Shown piece by piece: positions 56,149 through 64,000 of a DNA stretch of 64,000 bases. The position numbers and the translations under genes were made by a program. Source of the DNA: UBA2330 sp049293015 (GTDB lineage: Bacteria; Bacteroidota; Ignavibacteria; Tepidaquicellales; Tepidaquicellaceae). The stretch spans positions 1 through 64,000 of the forward strand of contig JBATSB010000141.1 in assembly GCA_049293015.1 (NCBI GenBank), in the 5' to 3' direction. The notes under the pieces were generated by a model. The model made no database searches. It was not told the origin of the DNA and saw only the letters and a program-made list of their open reading frames with translations. Each line of letters opens with the position of its first letter. Position 1 is the first letter of the stretch.

Positions 56149-59100
56149 ATGATAAACAAAATAATTGCTTTTTCAATAAAGCAAAAATTAGTAATTGGGT
56201 TTTTAGTTTTAATACTAATTCTCCTCGGAATATATTCCTCAATTAAACTTCCGATAGATGCAGTTCCGGATATAACCAATAATCAGATCCAAATCATTAC
56301 ATCAAGTCCTACATTGTCAGCTACTGAAGTCGAAAGATTTATTACTTACCCTGTAGAGATCGCAATGAAAAGTCTGCCTGATATAATTGAAATGCGTTCG
56401 ATATCAAAGTTTGGAATATCGGTAGTGACGGTAGTATTTGAAGATAATATTGATACATACTTTGCGAGAAATTTAGTTTTTCAAAAGCTTGTAGAAGCTG
56501 AAGAAAATATGCCTGCAGGACTTGGTAAACCAGAAATGGCGCCAGTGAGTACAGGACTCGGAGAGATATATCAATATATCGTGAGACCTGAAAATCTTAA
56601 TGATACCACATACAGCGATATGGAGCTGAGGACAATACAGGACTGGGTCGTAAAAAGACAATTGTTGGGTACGGAAGGTGTAGCTGAAGTAAATAGTTTC
56701 GGCGGTTTTGAACAGCAATATCATATACTTGTAAATCCTGATAAACTAAAAAGTTTTGACCTGACTCTGCGTGAAGTATTTGATGCAGTATTAAAAAACA
56801 ACAGTAATGTTGGCGGCGGTTACATTGAAAAAAATTCTGATCAGTATTCTATCCGGGGGATAGGATTAATTGAAAAAATTGATGACCTTGATAATATAGT
56901 TATTAAAACAATCCATGGAATTCCGGTATATCTGAATCAGATCGCTGAGATAGAATATGGCAAAGGTCTTCGTGTTGGCGGCGTGACACAGGATGGTAAT
57001 GGAGAAGTAGTTGCAGGAATTGTCATGATGCTCAAAGGTGCAAATTCGAGGGAAGTAGCACAGAGAGTTCATGAAAAAATTTCAGAAATAAAAAAAACAT
57101 TACCTGATGGTGTAACTATTGATGAATTTTATAACAGGGAGAATTTAATCGACAGTACTATTAATACTGTGAAGACCAATCTCATTGAAGGCGGAGTGAT
57201 CGTTATCTTTGTGCTTGTATTGCTGCTTGGAAATCTGAGAGCCGGATTTATTGTAGCATCAGTAATCCCGCTGTCAATGCTTTTTGCCATCATCATGATG
57301 AATATTTTTAATGTGTCGGGAAATCTGATGTCACTTGGAGCAATTGACTTCGGACTGATAGTGGACGGCGCTGTAATTATTGTGGAATCAGTACTCGTTG
57401 CTTTATCGGCAAAAATATATTTAAATAACGATCCGAAATCAACTACGGAGTTTGATGAAACAATTTATAAAGCCTCTACCGGTATAATTAAATCTGCTGT
57501 CTTTGGAGTTTTAATTATTATAGTAGTGTATCTGCCAATCTTTGCATTAGGCGGCATTGAAGGGAAAATGTTTAAGCCGATGGCTTTTACTGTTGGATTT
57601 GCATTGGTCGGAGCATTGATACTTTCTATCACATATGTACCTATGATGTGTTCGCTTATTCTTAAAAAAAATATGAGTGAAAAGGAGACTATAGCAGACA
57701 AGATTATGAAAGGTCTGAAAAATTTATATACACCATCACTGGAATTTGCACTTAGAAATAAAATCCTAACGGTTTCGGCAGCTTTAATATTTCTGATGAT
57801 CAGTCTGATCTCATTTACCAATCTGGGCGGAGAGTTCATTCCAAAGCTTGATGAAGGAGACCTGGCATATCAGATAGTCAGGATACCCGGTGTATCTTTA
57901 ACTGAATCGATAAATATCGGAACACAGATCGAGAAAGTCCTGATGAATAAATTTCCTGAAATTAAAACTATAGTTACAAAAACAGGAGCGCCTGAGCTGG
58001 CTACGGATCCGATGGGACCGGAATTCAGTGATGTGATAGTGATGCTAATACCTAAAGATGAATGGACTTCTGCTGAAACTAAAGAAGAGCTTATTGAAAA
58101 AATACAAAAGTCACTGACAGTAATTCCAGGTGTAGGTTTGTCTTTTACCCAGCCGATCGAATTGAGATTTAATGAACTGATAGCCGGCGCAAGAGGAGAC
58201 ATTGCAGTCAAGATCTTTGGTGATGATCTTACTGTACTTTCTGAAGAAGGAAATAAAGTTGCGACTATTATGGGATCAGTAAATGGTTCGGAAGATATAT
58301 CCGTTCAGCAGGTCGAAGGTCTGCCACAGCTACAAATAAAGATCAAGAGAGACAGGATATCGGTTTATGGAATAAATGTAGAAGAAGTAAACAATGTAAT
58401 TGAGACTGCTCTCGCAGGTAAGACTTCAGGAGTAGTTTTCGAAGGTGATAAAAAGTTTGACATAGTACTGAAATATGATCCCGCTTATACTTCCAATATT
58501 GAGTCTATCAGGAATATATTAGTTGCATCTCCTGATAACGTAATGATTCCTCTTTCTGAACTTGCAGAAATAGATGTAAAAGAAGGACCGGCAGAGATCA
58601 CGCGTGACAATGGTAAAAGAAGAATAGTAATTCAGGCAAATGTCAGAGGCAGGGATATTGAAAGTTTTGTGAATGAACTTAAATCCAAAATTGATAAGGA
58701 AATGAAATTACCACCGGGTTATGTGATTGAATACGGAGGACAGTTTAAAAATCTCGAAAGTGCAAGAGACCGGCTCTTCATCGCCGTACCTGTTTCATTG
58801 TTTCTTATTTTCGCTTTACTGTTTGTAACATTTAATTCGGTCAAGCAGGGACTTATGGTTTTTTCGGGAATTCCGTTTGCTGTAGTGGGTGGGATTTTTG
58901 CTTTAGTAATCAGAGATCTGCCGTTCAGTATTTCAGCAGGTATTGGATTCATTGCTCTGTTTGGAGTGGCTGTGTTAAATGGTATAGTTATGATAGCTTA
59001 CTTTAACAGGCTTAAAGACGAAGGTATTTCTGATATTCATCAAAGGATAATAATTGGTTCAACCTCAAGACTTCGCCCAATTCTGATGACAGCTTTAGTT

Positions 59101-59295
59101 GCATCGCTTGGTTTTATTCCAATGGCATTATCTACAGGATCTGGTGCTGAAGTCCAGAGACCTCTTGCTACAGTTGTCATAGGAGGATTAATATCTTCAA
59201 CTTTGCTGACTCTTATCGTGCTTCCAGTAATCTATTCAATTTTTAACAGACATAAGTTGCTGGATGATTCTGAATTGATAAATGAAAATAAATAA
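56149..59295 (+). CDS. czcA: Heavy-metal efflux RND pump, CzcA/CusA family
   Basis: 1048 residues, full length for HME-RND. N-terminal helix and conserved PIDAVPDITNNQIQIIT, then ARNLVFQKL, TM4 signature GAIDFGLIVDGAVIIVES (the charged DFG..VDGA residues of the proton relay), and the repeated TM8-12 half with FSISAGIGFIALFGVAVLNG. The porter region begins FARNLV and includes NELIAGARGDIAVKIFGDD. It exports Co/Zn/Cd or Cu/Ag with CzcB and CzcC; metal choice cannot be settled by eye. Gene order here is A-C-B. It is preceded by the DUF6660 gene. Confidence 0.95.
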   Translation: MINKIIAFSIKQKLVIGFLVLILILLGIYSSIKLPIDAVPDITNNQIQIITSSPTLSATEVERFITYPVEIAMKSLPDIIEMRSISKFGISVVTVVFEDNIDTYFARNLVFQKLVEAEENMPAGLGKPEMAPVSTGLGEIYQYIVRPENLNDTTYSDMELRTIQDWVVKRQLLGTEGVAEVNSFGGFEQQYHILVNPDKLKSFDLTLREVFDAVLKNNSNVGGGYIEKNSDQYSIRGIGLIEKIDDLDNIVIKTIHGIPVYLNQIAEIEYGKGLRVGGVTQDGNGEVVAGIVMMLKGANSREVAQRVHEKISEIKKTLPDGVTIDEFYNRENLIDSTINTVKTNLIEGGVIVIFVLVLLLGNLRAGFIVASVIPLSMLFAIIMMNIFNVSGNLMSLGAIDFGLIVDGAVIIVESVLVALSAKIYLNNDPKSTTEFDETIYKASTGIIKSAVFGVLIIIVVYLPIFALGGIEGKMFKPMAFTVGFALVGALILSITYVPMMCSLILKKNMSEKETIADKIMKGLKNLYTPSLEFALRNKILTVSAALIFLMISLISFTNLGGEFIPKLDEGDLAYQIVRIPGVSLTESINIGTQIEKVLMNKFPEIKTIVTKTGAPELATDPMGPEFSDVIVMLIPKDEWTSAETKEELIEKIQKSLTVIPGVGLSFTQPIELRFNELIAGARGDIAVKIFGDDLTVLSEEGNKVATIMGSVNGSEDISVQQVEGLPQLQIKIKRDRISVYGINVEEVNNVIETALAGKTSGVVFEGDKKFDIVLKYDPAYTSNIESIRNILVASPDNVMIPLSELAEIDVKEGPAEITRDNGKRRIVIQANVRGRDIESFVNELKSKIDKEMKLPPGYVIEYGGQFKNLESARDRLFIAVPVSLFLIFALLFVTFNSVKQGLMVFSGIPFAVVGGIFALVIRDLPFSISAGIGFIALFGVAVLNGIVMIAYFNRLKDEGISDIHQRIIIGSTSRLRPILMTALVASLGFIPMALSTGSGAEVQRPLATVVIGGLISSTLLTLIVLPVIYSIFNRHKLLDDSELINENK

Positions 59296-59354
59296 AAGCT
59301 ATAAAAAGTAAATTAAATAACAAAAATTAAACATACATAATCAATTTTAAAAAT

Positions 59355-60599
59355 ATGAGAATAATAAAAATTAATATAATGATCAGAATCATTTTAATTT
59401 CATATTTCACATTATTTTTTAGTAACGAAACTATTTCCCAGACTAAAATGGATCTGGATAATGTGATTAAGGTTGCTGTTGATAATAACCAATCTCTGAA
59501 AACTGCAAGGCTGAATATTGATAAAGAAAATGCTGTCGGTCTTAAATCGTTCAATATTCCCAAACCTGAAATATTTGTTGAATATGAAGGTGTTCAAGGA
59601 AGTCTGAGTAATGCTGATAGCAGAAAGATTGGTTTCCTGCAGCAGTTCGAATTTCCGACAAATTATTTTCTCAGATCAGATATGCAGAATTCTCAGATAA
59701 GTGTTGCTGAACAGGAATTGAATTCTCAGCTAAATGATCTGAAGGCAGATTTGAAAATGAACTATAACCGTCTGCAGCTACTGAATGAGTTGATAAGGTC
59801 ATCTGAAGAAAATTTAAAAATTTATATTGAGTTTCTTAATACTGCTGAAAAAAAATATAATGCAGGTGAAACTTCAAATCTGGAAGTGCTGGGAGCTAAA
59901 GTAAATAAGATCAAATTCCAGAATGAGATTACAAATTATAAAACGGAAATTATCAGTGTGCAGTCCGAACTCAGAAATCTGATGAATGTGAATTACGATA
60001 TTGTACCAATAGGTGAAATGAATTTTAAAGAACTTCAGCTAAGCAGATCATCTATTCTCAGTAACGCTGAAATCAATAATCCCGAAATAAAGGTAGCGGG
60101 ATTTCAGAAAGAAAAGTTTTCAAATAAAATATCATTATCAAAAAGTGAACTCCTGCCTGACATAAGTTTTAAATATTTCCGGCAGAAGATCGGCGGACAA
60201 AATGATTACTGGGGCATGGAGATCGGACTTGGAGTGCCGCTTTGGTTTTGGTGGGAACAATCGGGAAATATAAAAGAATCAAATTATGAATATCAGATAG
60301 CTGCAAGTGAAGAGATGAGTTTAAAAAAGTCTGTGGAAAACCAAACTGACGTAGCTTTTTCAGAATATGAAAATAGTTTAAGGCAGGTAAAGTTTTTTAA
60401 GGAAGAGGCATTAATTGAATCGGAAGAAATACTCAGACAATCAAAAATAAGTTATGAAGAAGGAGAGATAGGATATGTCGAATACCTGCAGGCACTGAAC
60501 TTAGCTTATGAAACTGTTACACAATACCTTAATGCAGTCTATACATACAATCAATCAATTATAAAATTAGAAAAATTAACAGCATTAGAATTAAAATGA
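59355..60599 (+). CDS. czcC: TolC-family outer-membrane channel of the efflux system
   Basis: 414 residues with a signal peptide (about 1-28, ending TISQ). The TolC fold appears as two long coiled-coil halves: AVDNNQSLKTARLNIDKENA, then NSQLNDLKADLKMNYNRLQL, and in the second half VENQTDVAFSEYENSLRQVK and SYEEGEIGYVEYLQALN. Similar to CzcC/CusC. The end overlaps the czcB start by four bases (ATGA), so translation is coupled. It lies 59 bases after czcA. Confidence 0.88.
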   Translation: MRIIKINIMIRIILISYFTLFFSNETISQTKMDLDNVIKVAVDNNQSLKTARLNIDKENAVGLKSFNIPKPEIFVEYEGVQGSLSNADSRKIGFLQQFEFPTNYFLRSDMQNSQISVAEQELNSQLNDLKADLKMNYNRLQLLNELIRSSEENLKIYIEFLNTAEKKYNAGETSNLEVLGAKVNKIKFQNEITNYKTEIISVQSELRNLMNVNYDIVPIGEMNFKELQLSRSSILSNAEINNPEIKVAGFQKEKFSNKISLSKSELLPDISFKYFRQKIGGQNDYWGMEIGLGVPLWFWWEQSGNIKESNYEYQIAASEEMSLKKSVENQTDVAFSEYENSLRQVKFFKEEALIESEEILRQSKISYEEGEIGYVEYLQALNLAYETVTQYLNAVYTYNQSIIKLEKLTALELK

Positions 60600-61969
60600 A
60601 TATTATGAAAAATAAATTGTCTAAATCAATTTTATCAAATATTTTAAATAAATCTTATAAAGTTTTGATATTATTTAGAGTAATCCTGATGCTGATCGTA
60701 GCATTGCAGGGATGTAACAGTAATGAAACAGATCCTGCCGGACAAGAGGACAATCATGAAAATGAAAGTACTGAACATAAAGATAAGGTGTCATTAACTG
60801 AGGATCATATCAGGGTAATGGATATAAAATTTTCAAAGTTTGAACCCAGAAATATAAACGGATATATAAAAGTGAACGGTGAGATCATGATGGATCAGGA
60901 TAATGAATCCAGGGTCGGAAGTATAATTTCCGGCAGGGTAAAGAAAATTTTTGTAAAGGAGGGTTCTTATGTCCGTGCAGGTCAGACTCTTGCCGTAATT
61001 GAAAATCCTGATCTGATAAATGTACAGGTTGACTACATTAATGCAAAAAATGATTATGAATTTGCAAAGCAGGAATATGACAGACAAAAAAAATTAAGCA
61101 GTGACAATATCGGGTCAAAAAAGAATTTTGCTGAGATAGAATCAAACTACAAAAGATCGTTGGCAAATTACAGATCACTTGAAGAAAAGTTATCGGGTTA
61201 TAAAATTTCCAAAAGCAGATTTGACAATATTTATACAGATACCATCGCAGACCTGCAGAGAAACTATTCGGTCACAGCACCGATCTCTGGAAATATTGTT
61301 GCGCGGATGGTAACTATTGGTCAGTACATAGAGCCTTCGGTTGACATGTTTCAGATTGTAAATACTTCCACAGTTTATGTAGATCTGAGTATATTTGAGA
61401 AGGATCTTGGTAATGTGAAGATTGGTCAGAAAGTTGTTATCGAAACCGGTTCAAAGCCTGATGAGAATTATGAAGGGAAGGTGTCTTTTGTAAATAAAAT
61501 ATTCAATGACAGAGACAGAACAGTGAAGGTTCGGGTGGTAATTAATAACAGATCACAAGAACTCTATCCTTTTATGTTTGTATCTGCAAAGATCTATGTG
61601 ACCGGAGGAGAAGCATTGTCTGTGCCGGTCTCTTCCATCGAAACCGATGGTGAGATCAATTATATATTTCTCAAAACAGATGAAAAAAAAGTAATTGATG
61701 AACATGATGAACATGAAAAAGATGATGAGCATGTACATTCTGATGGTGAAAAAGAACATTCGAAAAGTGAGCATAGTAATGAAGGTCACACTGAGGAATC
61801 AGGAATTGTATTTAAAAAAGTCATTGTAAATACAGGAATAACCGATGGGACATTTGTTGAAATAATACCTGTAAGTGAAATGAATGTAGGTGATGAGGTC
61901 GTTTCCAAAGGTACATTTTATCTTAAGTCCGAGCTTTCAAAAGGTGAACTCGGTGAGCATAATCATTAA
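60596..61969 (+). CDS. czcB: Membrane-fusion (adaptor) lipoprotein of the efflux system
   Basis: 457 residues. A long basic leader precedes a lipobox (LMLIVALQGC, Cys about 40). Adaptor features: RVGSIISGRVKKIFVKEGSY with VRAGQTLAVIENPDL (lipoyl half), a coiled-coil hairpin (about 150-200), then NYSVTAPISGNIVARMVTIG (second lipoyl half) and beta-barrel and membrane-proximal parts. An insertion near 365-402 is unusually rich in His/Glu/Asp (for example DEHDEHEKDDEHVHSDGEK), a probable metal-binding loop. This matches CzcB with a His-rich domain. Last gene of the cluster; hairpin copy D follows. Confidence 0.92.
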   Translation: MNIMKNKLSKSILSNILNKSYKVLILFRVILMLIVALQGCNSNETDPAGQEDNHENESTEHKDKVSLTEDHIRVMDIKFSKFEPRNINGYIKVNGEIMMDQDNESRVGSIISGRVKKIFVKEGSYVRAGQTLAVIENPDLINVQVDYINAKNDYEFAKQEYDRQKKLSSDNIGSKKNFAEIESNYKRSLANYRSLEEKLSGYKISKSRFDNIYTDTIADLQRNYSVTAPISGNIVARMVTIGQYIEPSVDMFQIVNTSTVYVDLSIFEKDLGNVKIGQKVVIETGSKPDENYEGKVSFVNKIFNDRDRTVKVRVVINNRSQELYPFMFVSAKIYVTGGEALSVPVSSIETDGEINYIFLKTDEKKVIDEHDEHEKDDEHVHSDGEKEHSKSEHSNEGHTEESGIVFKKVIVNTGITDGTFVEIIPVSEMNVGDEVVSKGTFYLKSELSKGELGEHNH

Positions 61970-62003
61970 AGATGATCAGCTTTCATAGTTTGTAATATAA
62001 TCT

Positions 62004-62063
62004 GAGCCGCTGTTGGTGTTTCAAAAAGTTTCATATAATAAACTTTTTGGTCAGCAACAGCAA
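62004..62063. repeat. Dispersed hairpin repeat, copy D
   Basis: GAGCCGCTGTTGGTGTTTC then AAAAAGTTT (62004-62031) pairs with AACTTTTTGGTCAGCAACAG (62041-62060). This is the shortest loop of the family (about nine bases). It lies just after the stop of czcB. Confidence 0.82.
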
Positions 62064-62173
62064 CGCCTGCTGCTAAAATAATCTTATCTAAAATTCTAAT
62101 TAGCATTTTAATATTAAAAGATTATTAACAGATTTCACGAGAATTATTTGTTGATCTGTCGTGATATTATGCT

Positions 62174-62261
62174 AAGGCTGTTGGTGGTCAAAAAGTTTGC
62201 CTGGAAATTATATTTTAGATGTAATTTTATATTCGCAAAATTTTAGAATCATCAACAGCGA
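62174..62261. repeat. Dispersed hairpin repeat, copy E
   Basis: The left arm has TAAGGCTGTTGGTGGTC and AAAAAGTTTGC (62174-62200); the right arm has GCAAAATTTTAG and ATCATCAACAGC (about 62235-62259). The outer flank TATTATGCTAAGG resembles, as a reverse complement, the outer flank of copy A. Confidence 0.72.
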
Positions 62262-62310
62262 CTCAAATAATTGTGTAAGTTTTTGTTTTTAAAAATCCCG
62301 CCTGTAATAT

Positions 62311-62428
62311 ATTGCCGTTAAGAATTCTTGAGAAATTGAAAAAATAAAATATCCTTGTCTGAGAAATTTGTGAAGCAAATTTTGAGTTGGATATTTTATT
62401 TCAATTTCGAAAAGAATTTAGGCAATTT
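62311..62428. repeat. Long imperfect inverted repeat
   Basis: Left arm about 62311-62354 (ATTGCCGTTAAGAATTCTTG, then GAAATTGAA and ATAAAATATCC) pairs with right arm about 62389-62428 (GGATATTTTATTTCAATTTC, then GAAAAGAATTTAGGCAAT), with a few indels. The loop is about 34 bases. Confidence 0.75.
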
Positions 62429-62454
62429 ATTACCAGCGGACGACTTTTTTTGTT

Positions 62455-62480
62455 ACTTTTTTTTGTCGTTAAAAAAAAGT
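62455..62480. repeat. A/T hairpin with ACTTTTTTTT arms
   Basis: ACTTTTTTTT (62455-62464) pairs with AAAAAAAAGT (62471-62480), loop GTCGTT. It sits right after the long inverted repeat. Confidence 0.65.
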
Positions 62481-62630
62481 AAGTAGAAGATAATTAATCT
62501 TAAATATTGTAGCGAAAAGTTTTGGATAGAATTGTATTTAGATTCCCATTCCCAAATATTTTTATCTATAATAAATATTCCTATTTAAGTAATTTGTCCT
62601 TTCACTAAATCAAAAATTTTATCCGGTTCA

Positions 62631-64000
62631 TTGAATCCGATCTTAAGAAATATTCTCGGTTTTATCATTCTCCTGATAATTGTACTTGTCTCAATAGGTA
62701 TCCTGTTTAATAATCTTACAAAAAAATCCTATTATGACGAGTCTGGTACTTTTAAAGTGAACGGCATTACGGGAAATGTAAATGTTTATATGACCGAACT
62801 CGGAGTGCCGCACATTTATGCGCAGAATGAAGATGACATGTATTTTACACTTGGAGTAATGCATGCGCGCGATCGTTTGTGGCAGATGGATCTTTACAGA
62901 AGAATAGCCGAAGGAAGACTTTCGGAAATACTGGGAAAGAATTTACTCGAGTATGATATTCTATTCCGCACCTTAGCCATTGATAAAAATTCCCGCTATC
63001 AATATGACAAACTTTCTTTCAAATCAAAATCAATTCTTAATTCATATTCCGCAGGCATAAATTATTTTATTGATAAAAATTCCTCACGGCTGCCACTTGA
63101 GTTCGACATTCTTAATTACAAACCTGATCAGTGGAAACCTGAACATTCACTTATGATCTTAAAGCTAATGGCATGGGAGCTCAATCTTTCGTGGTACACT
63201 GATGTCATGTTCGGTGAGATCGTCAAAAAATTTGGCATCGATAACGCTAAATACTTTTTTCCTGATTATCCGGAAGATGCACCTTTCATAGTAAAAGATG
63301 ATGAGTCAAAGATCAAATCTGATTCAACTAAAAAATCTGCTACATCACCTGTTTCAGATTTATTTAAAACAAAAAATTACGGAGATATCTCAACACTCGG
63401 AAAAGAATATTTTCAATCTTCATTAAATTTCAGAAAATTTTTCGGGACGGAAGGTACTCATATCGGAAGTAACTCATGGGTCATTTCAGGAAGTAAAACT
63501 GAAACAGGAAAACCTATCCTCGCCAATGATCCTCATCTCGCTTTGCAGGTTCCGTCGAAATGGTATGAGGTCAGCTTATTTAATGAACAAAAAAAATTCA
63601 GCATCTGCGGATTTTCCATACCGGGTGTACCGGGCATTGCCATCGGTCACAATGACATGATCTCTTGGGGACTTACAAATCTGATGTGCGACGATTCTGA
63701 TTTTTATATTCTCAAAAGAGATTCTTCCGTCAGCAGTAAATACATTTACAGAAATACTGCCTTCGGACTCGACAGTACTGTAGAAAGCATTAAGATCAAA
63801 GATGAAAATGATGAGTATGTGATTACCGTTTACTCCACTGTCCTCGGACCCATAGTTTCAGGGCTTGGTACAACAGGTTTTCTGAATAAGCAAAAATTCA
63901 ATACTGAAAATGAAAACGAATTTTTAACTTTTAAATGGACTGGTTATGAATACAGCGATGAGATAGAAGCATTTTATAAATTAAATAATGCCGGCAACTG
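62631..64000 (+). CDS. Penicillin acylase family protein (N-terminal part; cut by window end)
   Basis: At least 456 residues, open to the last base. The start is probably TTG at 62631 (in-frame stop at 62586, no ATG between), giving a membrane anchor or signal (LGFIILLIIVLVSIGILF). Penicillin-acylase (Ntn-hydrolase S45) motifs are GVPHIYAQNEDDMYFTLGVM, HARDRLWQMDLYRRIAEGRL and the autocleavage/nucleophile site GSNSWVISGSKTETGKPILA with the cleavage point before Ser280; then NDPHLALQVP. It is made as one chain and cut into alpha and beta subunits. It hydrolyses amide bonds, often of acylated homoserine lactones or beta-lactam-like compounds; the substrate is unknown. Confidence 0.92.
   Translation, partial: MNPILRNILGFIILLIIVLVSIGILFNNLTKKSYYDESGTFKVNGITGNVNVYMTELGVPHIYAQNEDDMYFTLGVMHARDRLWQMDLYRRIAEGRLSEILGKNLLEYDILFRTLAIDKNSRYQYDKLSFKSKSILNSYSAGINYFIDKNSSRLPLEFDILNYKPDQWKPEHSLMILKLMAWELNLSWYTDVMFGEIVKKFGIDNAKYFFPDYPEDAPFIVKDDESKIKSDSTKKSATSPVSDLFKTKNYGDISTLGKEYFQSSLNFRKFFGTEGTHIGSNSWVISGSKTETGKPILANDPHLALQVPSKWYEVSLFNEQKKFSICGFSIPGVPGIAIGHNDMISWGLTNLMCDDSDFYILKRDSSVSSKYIYRNTAFGLDSTVESIKIKDENDEYVITVYSTVLGPIVSGLGTTGFLNKQKFNTENENEFLTFKWTGYEYSDEIEAFYKLNNAGN

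Larger units (their letters stand above)
61970..62630. other. 661-bp repeat-rich gap, no gene
   Basis: It holds hairpin copies D (62004-62063) and E (62174-62261), a long inverted repeat (62311-62428) and a T/A hairpin (62455-62480). No ORF over 60 codons and no recognisable RNA gene is present. Confidence 0.7.

Overview
The window is about 64 kb of AT-rich chromosome, most likely from the Ignavibacteria/Kapabacteria side of the Bacteroidota-Chlorobiota group. The evidence is four C-terminal type IX secretion (T9SS) sorting tails with the QNxPNPFNP / LLK* signature (one is only a remnant), many short Cys lipoproteins, Bacteroidota-type families (DUF2795, DUF6660, DUF4783-like), a Bacteroidota-type promoter (TTG-N20-TAnnTTTG), rare Shine-Dalgarno sites and frequent TTG starts. 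Family assignments were made by eye from motifs, without database searches.

Layout. 1-5.5 kb: remnant of a T9SS-exported gene, an aldehyde dehydrogenase, a DinB-fold protein, four copies of an AAACCGTTTTAACGGTTT palindrome, and an FG-GAP-repeat secreted protein. 5.5-14.3 kb: a giant NtrY-like histidine kinase followed by an Ig-like lipoprotein on +; a BamA/TamA-type outer-membrane protein and holB on -. 14.3-22.1 kb (-): an oligopeptide ABC import block in which two paralogous binding lipoproteins bracket hpf and hprK, followed by oppB, oppC and a DUF2795 gene. 22.1-30 kb (+): three small Cys-motif membrane proteins (DUF2085, unknown, DUF2752), a PHP/CehA metallohydrolase, purF, an M24B aminopeptidase P and a vanadium-haloperoxidase-like lipoprotein. 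30-35 kb: an SDR, a RAYT (REP-associated tyrosine transposase) with flanking palindromes, pcrA, an EVE protein and an HMA protein. 35-43.7 kb (+): TPR protein, GNAT, alpha/beta hydrolase, CPA2 antiporter, BNR-type T9SS protein and a lipoprotein. 43.8-50.5 kb (-): GT39-like glycosyltransferase, CpcT/CpeT-like protein, purE, SpoIIE phosphatase, a YggX-like protein, a 5'-nucleotidase and tRNA-Pro(CGG). 50.7-55.6 kb (+): hicAB with a nonsense-broken hicA, a probable outer-membrane protein, a metallo-beta-lactamase-fold lipoprotein and a second BNR-type T9SS protein. 55.7-62 kb (+): a heavy-metal RND efflux cluster (DUF6660, czcA, czcC, czcB). 62.6-64 kb: the 5' part of a penicillin-acylase-family gene that runs off the end.

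No single large unknown system (defence island, prophage or biosynthetic cluster) is visible. The unusual material is mostly non-coding. There is a dispersed hairpin family built on TTGGTG..CAAAAAGTTT arms (five copies, one inside a gutted T9SS gene). Heptanucleotide tandem tracts lie in many gaps, and one is in frame inside a sorting tail. Two groups of short AT-centred palindromes occur, one tightly around the RAYT gene and overlapping its stop codon. The most notable gene-level points are the hpf-hprK pair embedded in a peptide-uptake operon, hicA killed by one stop codon beside an intact hicB, and a CpeT-like protein in an apparently non-phycobilin organism.
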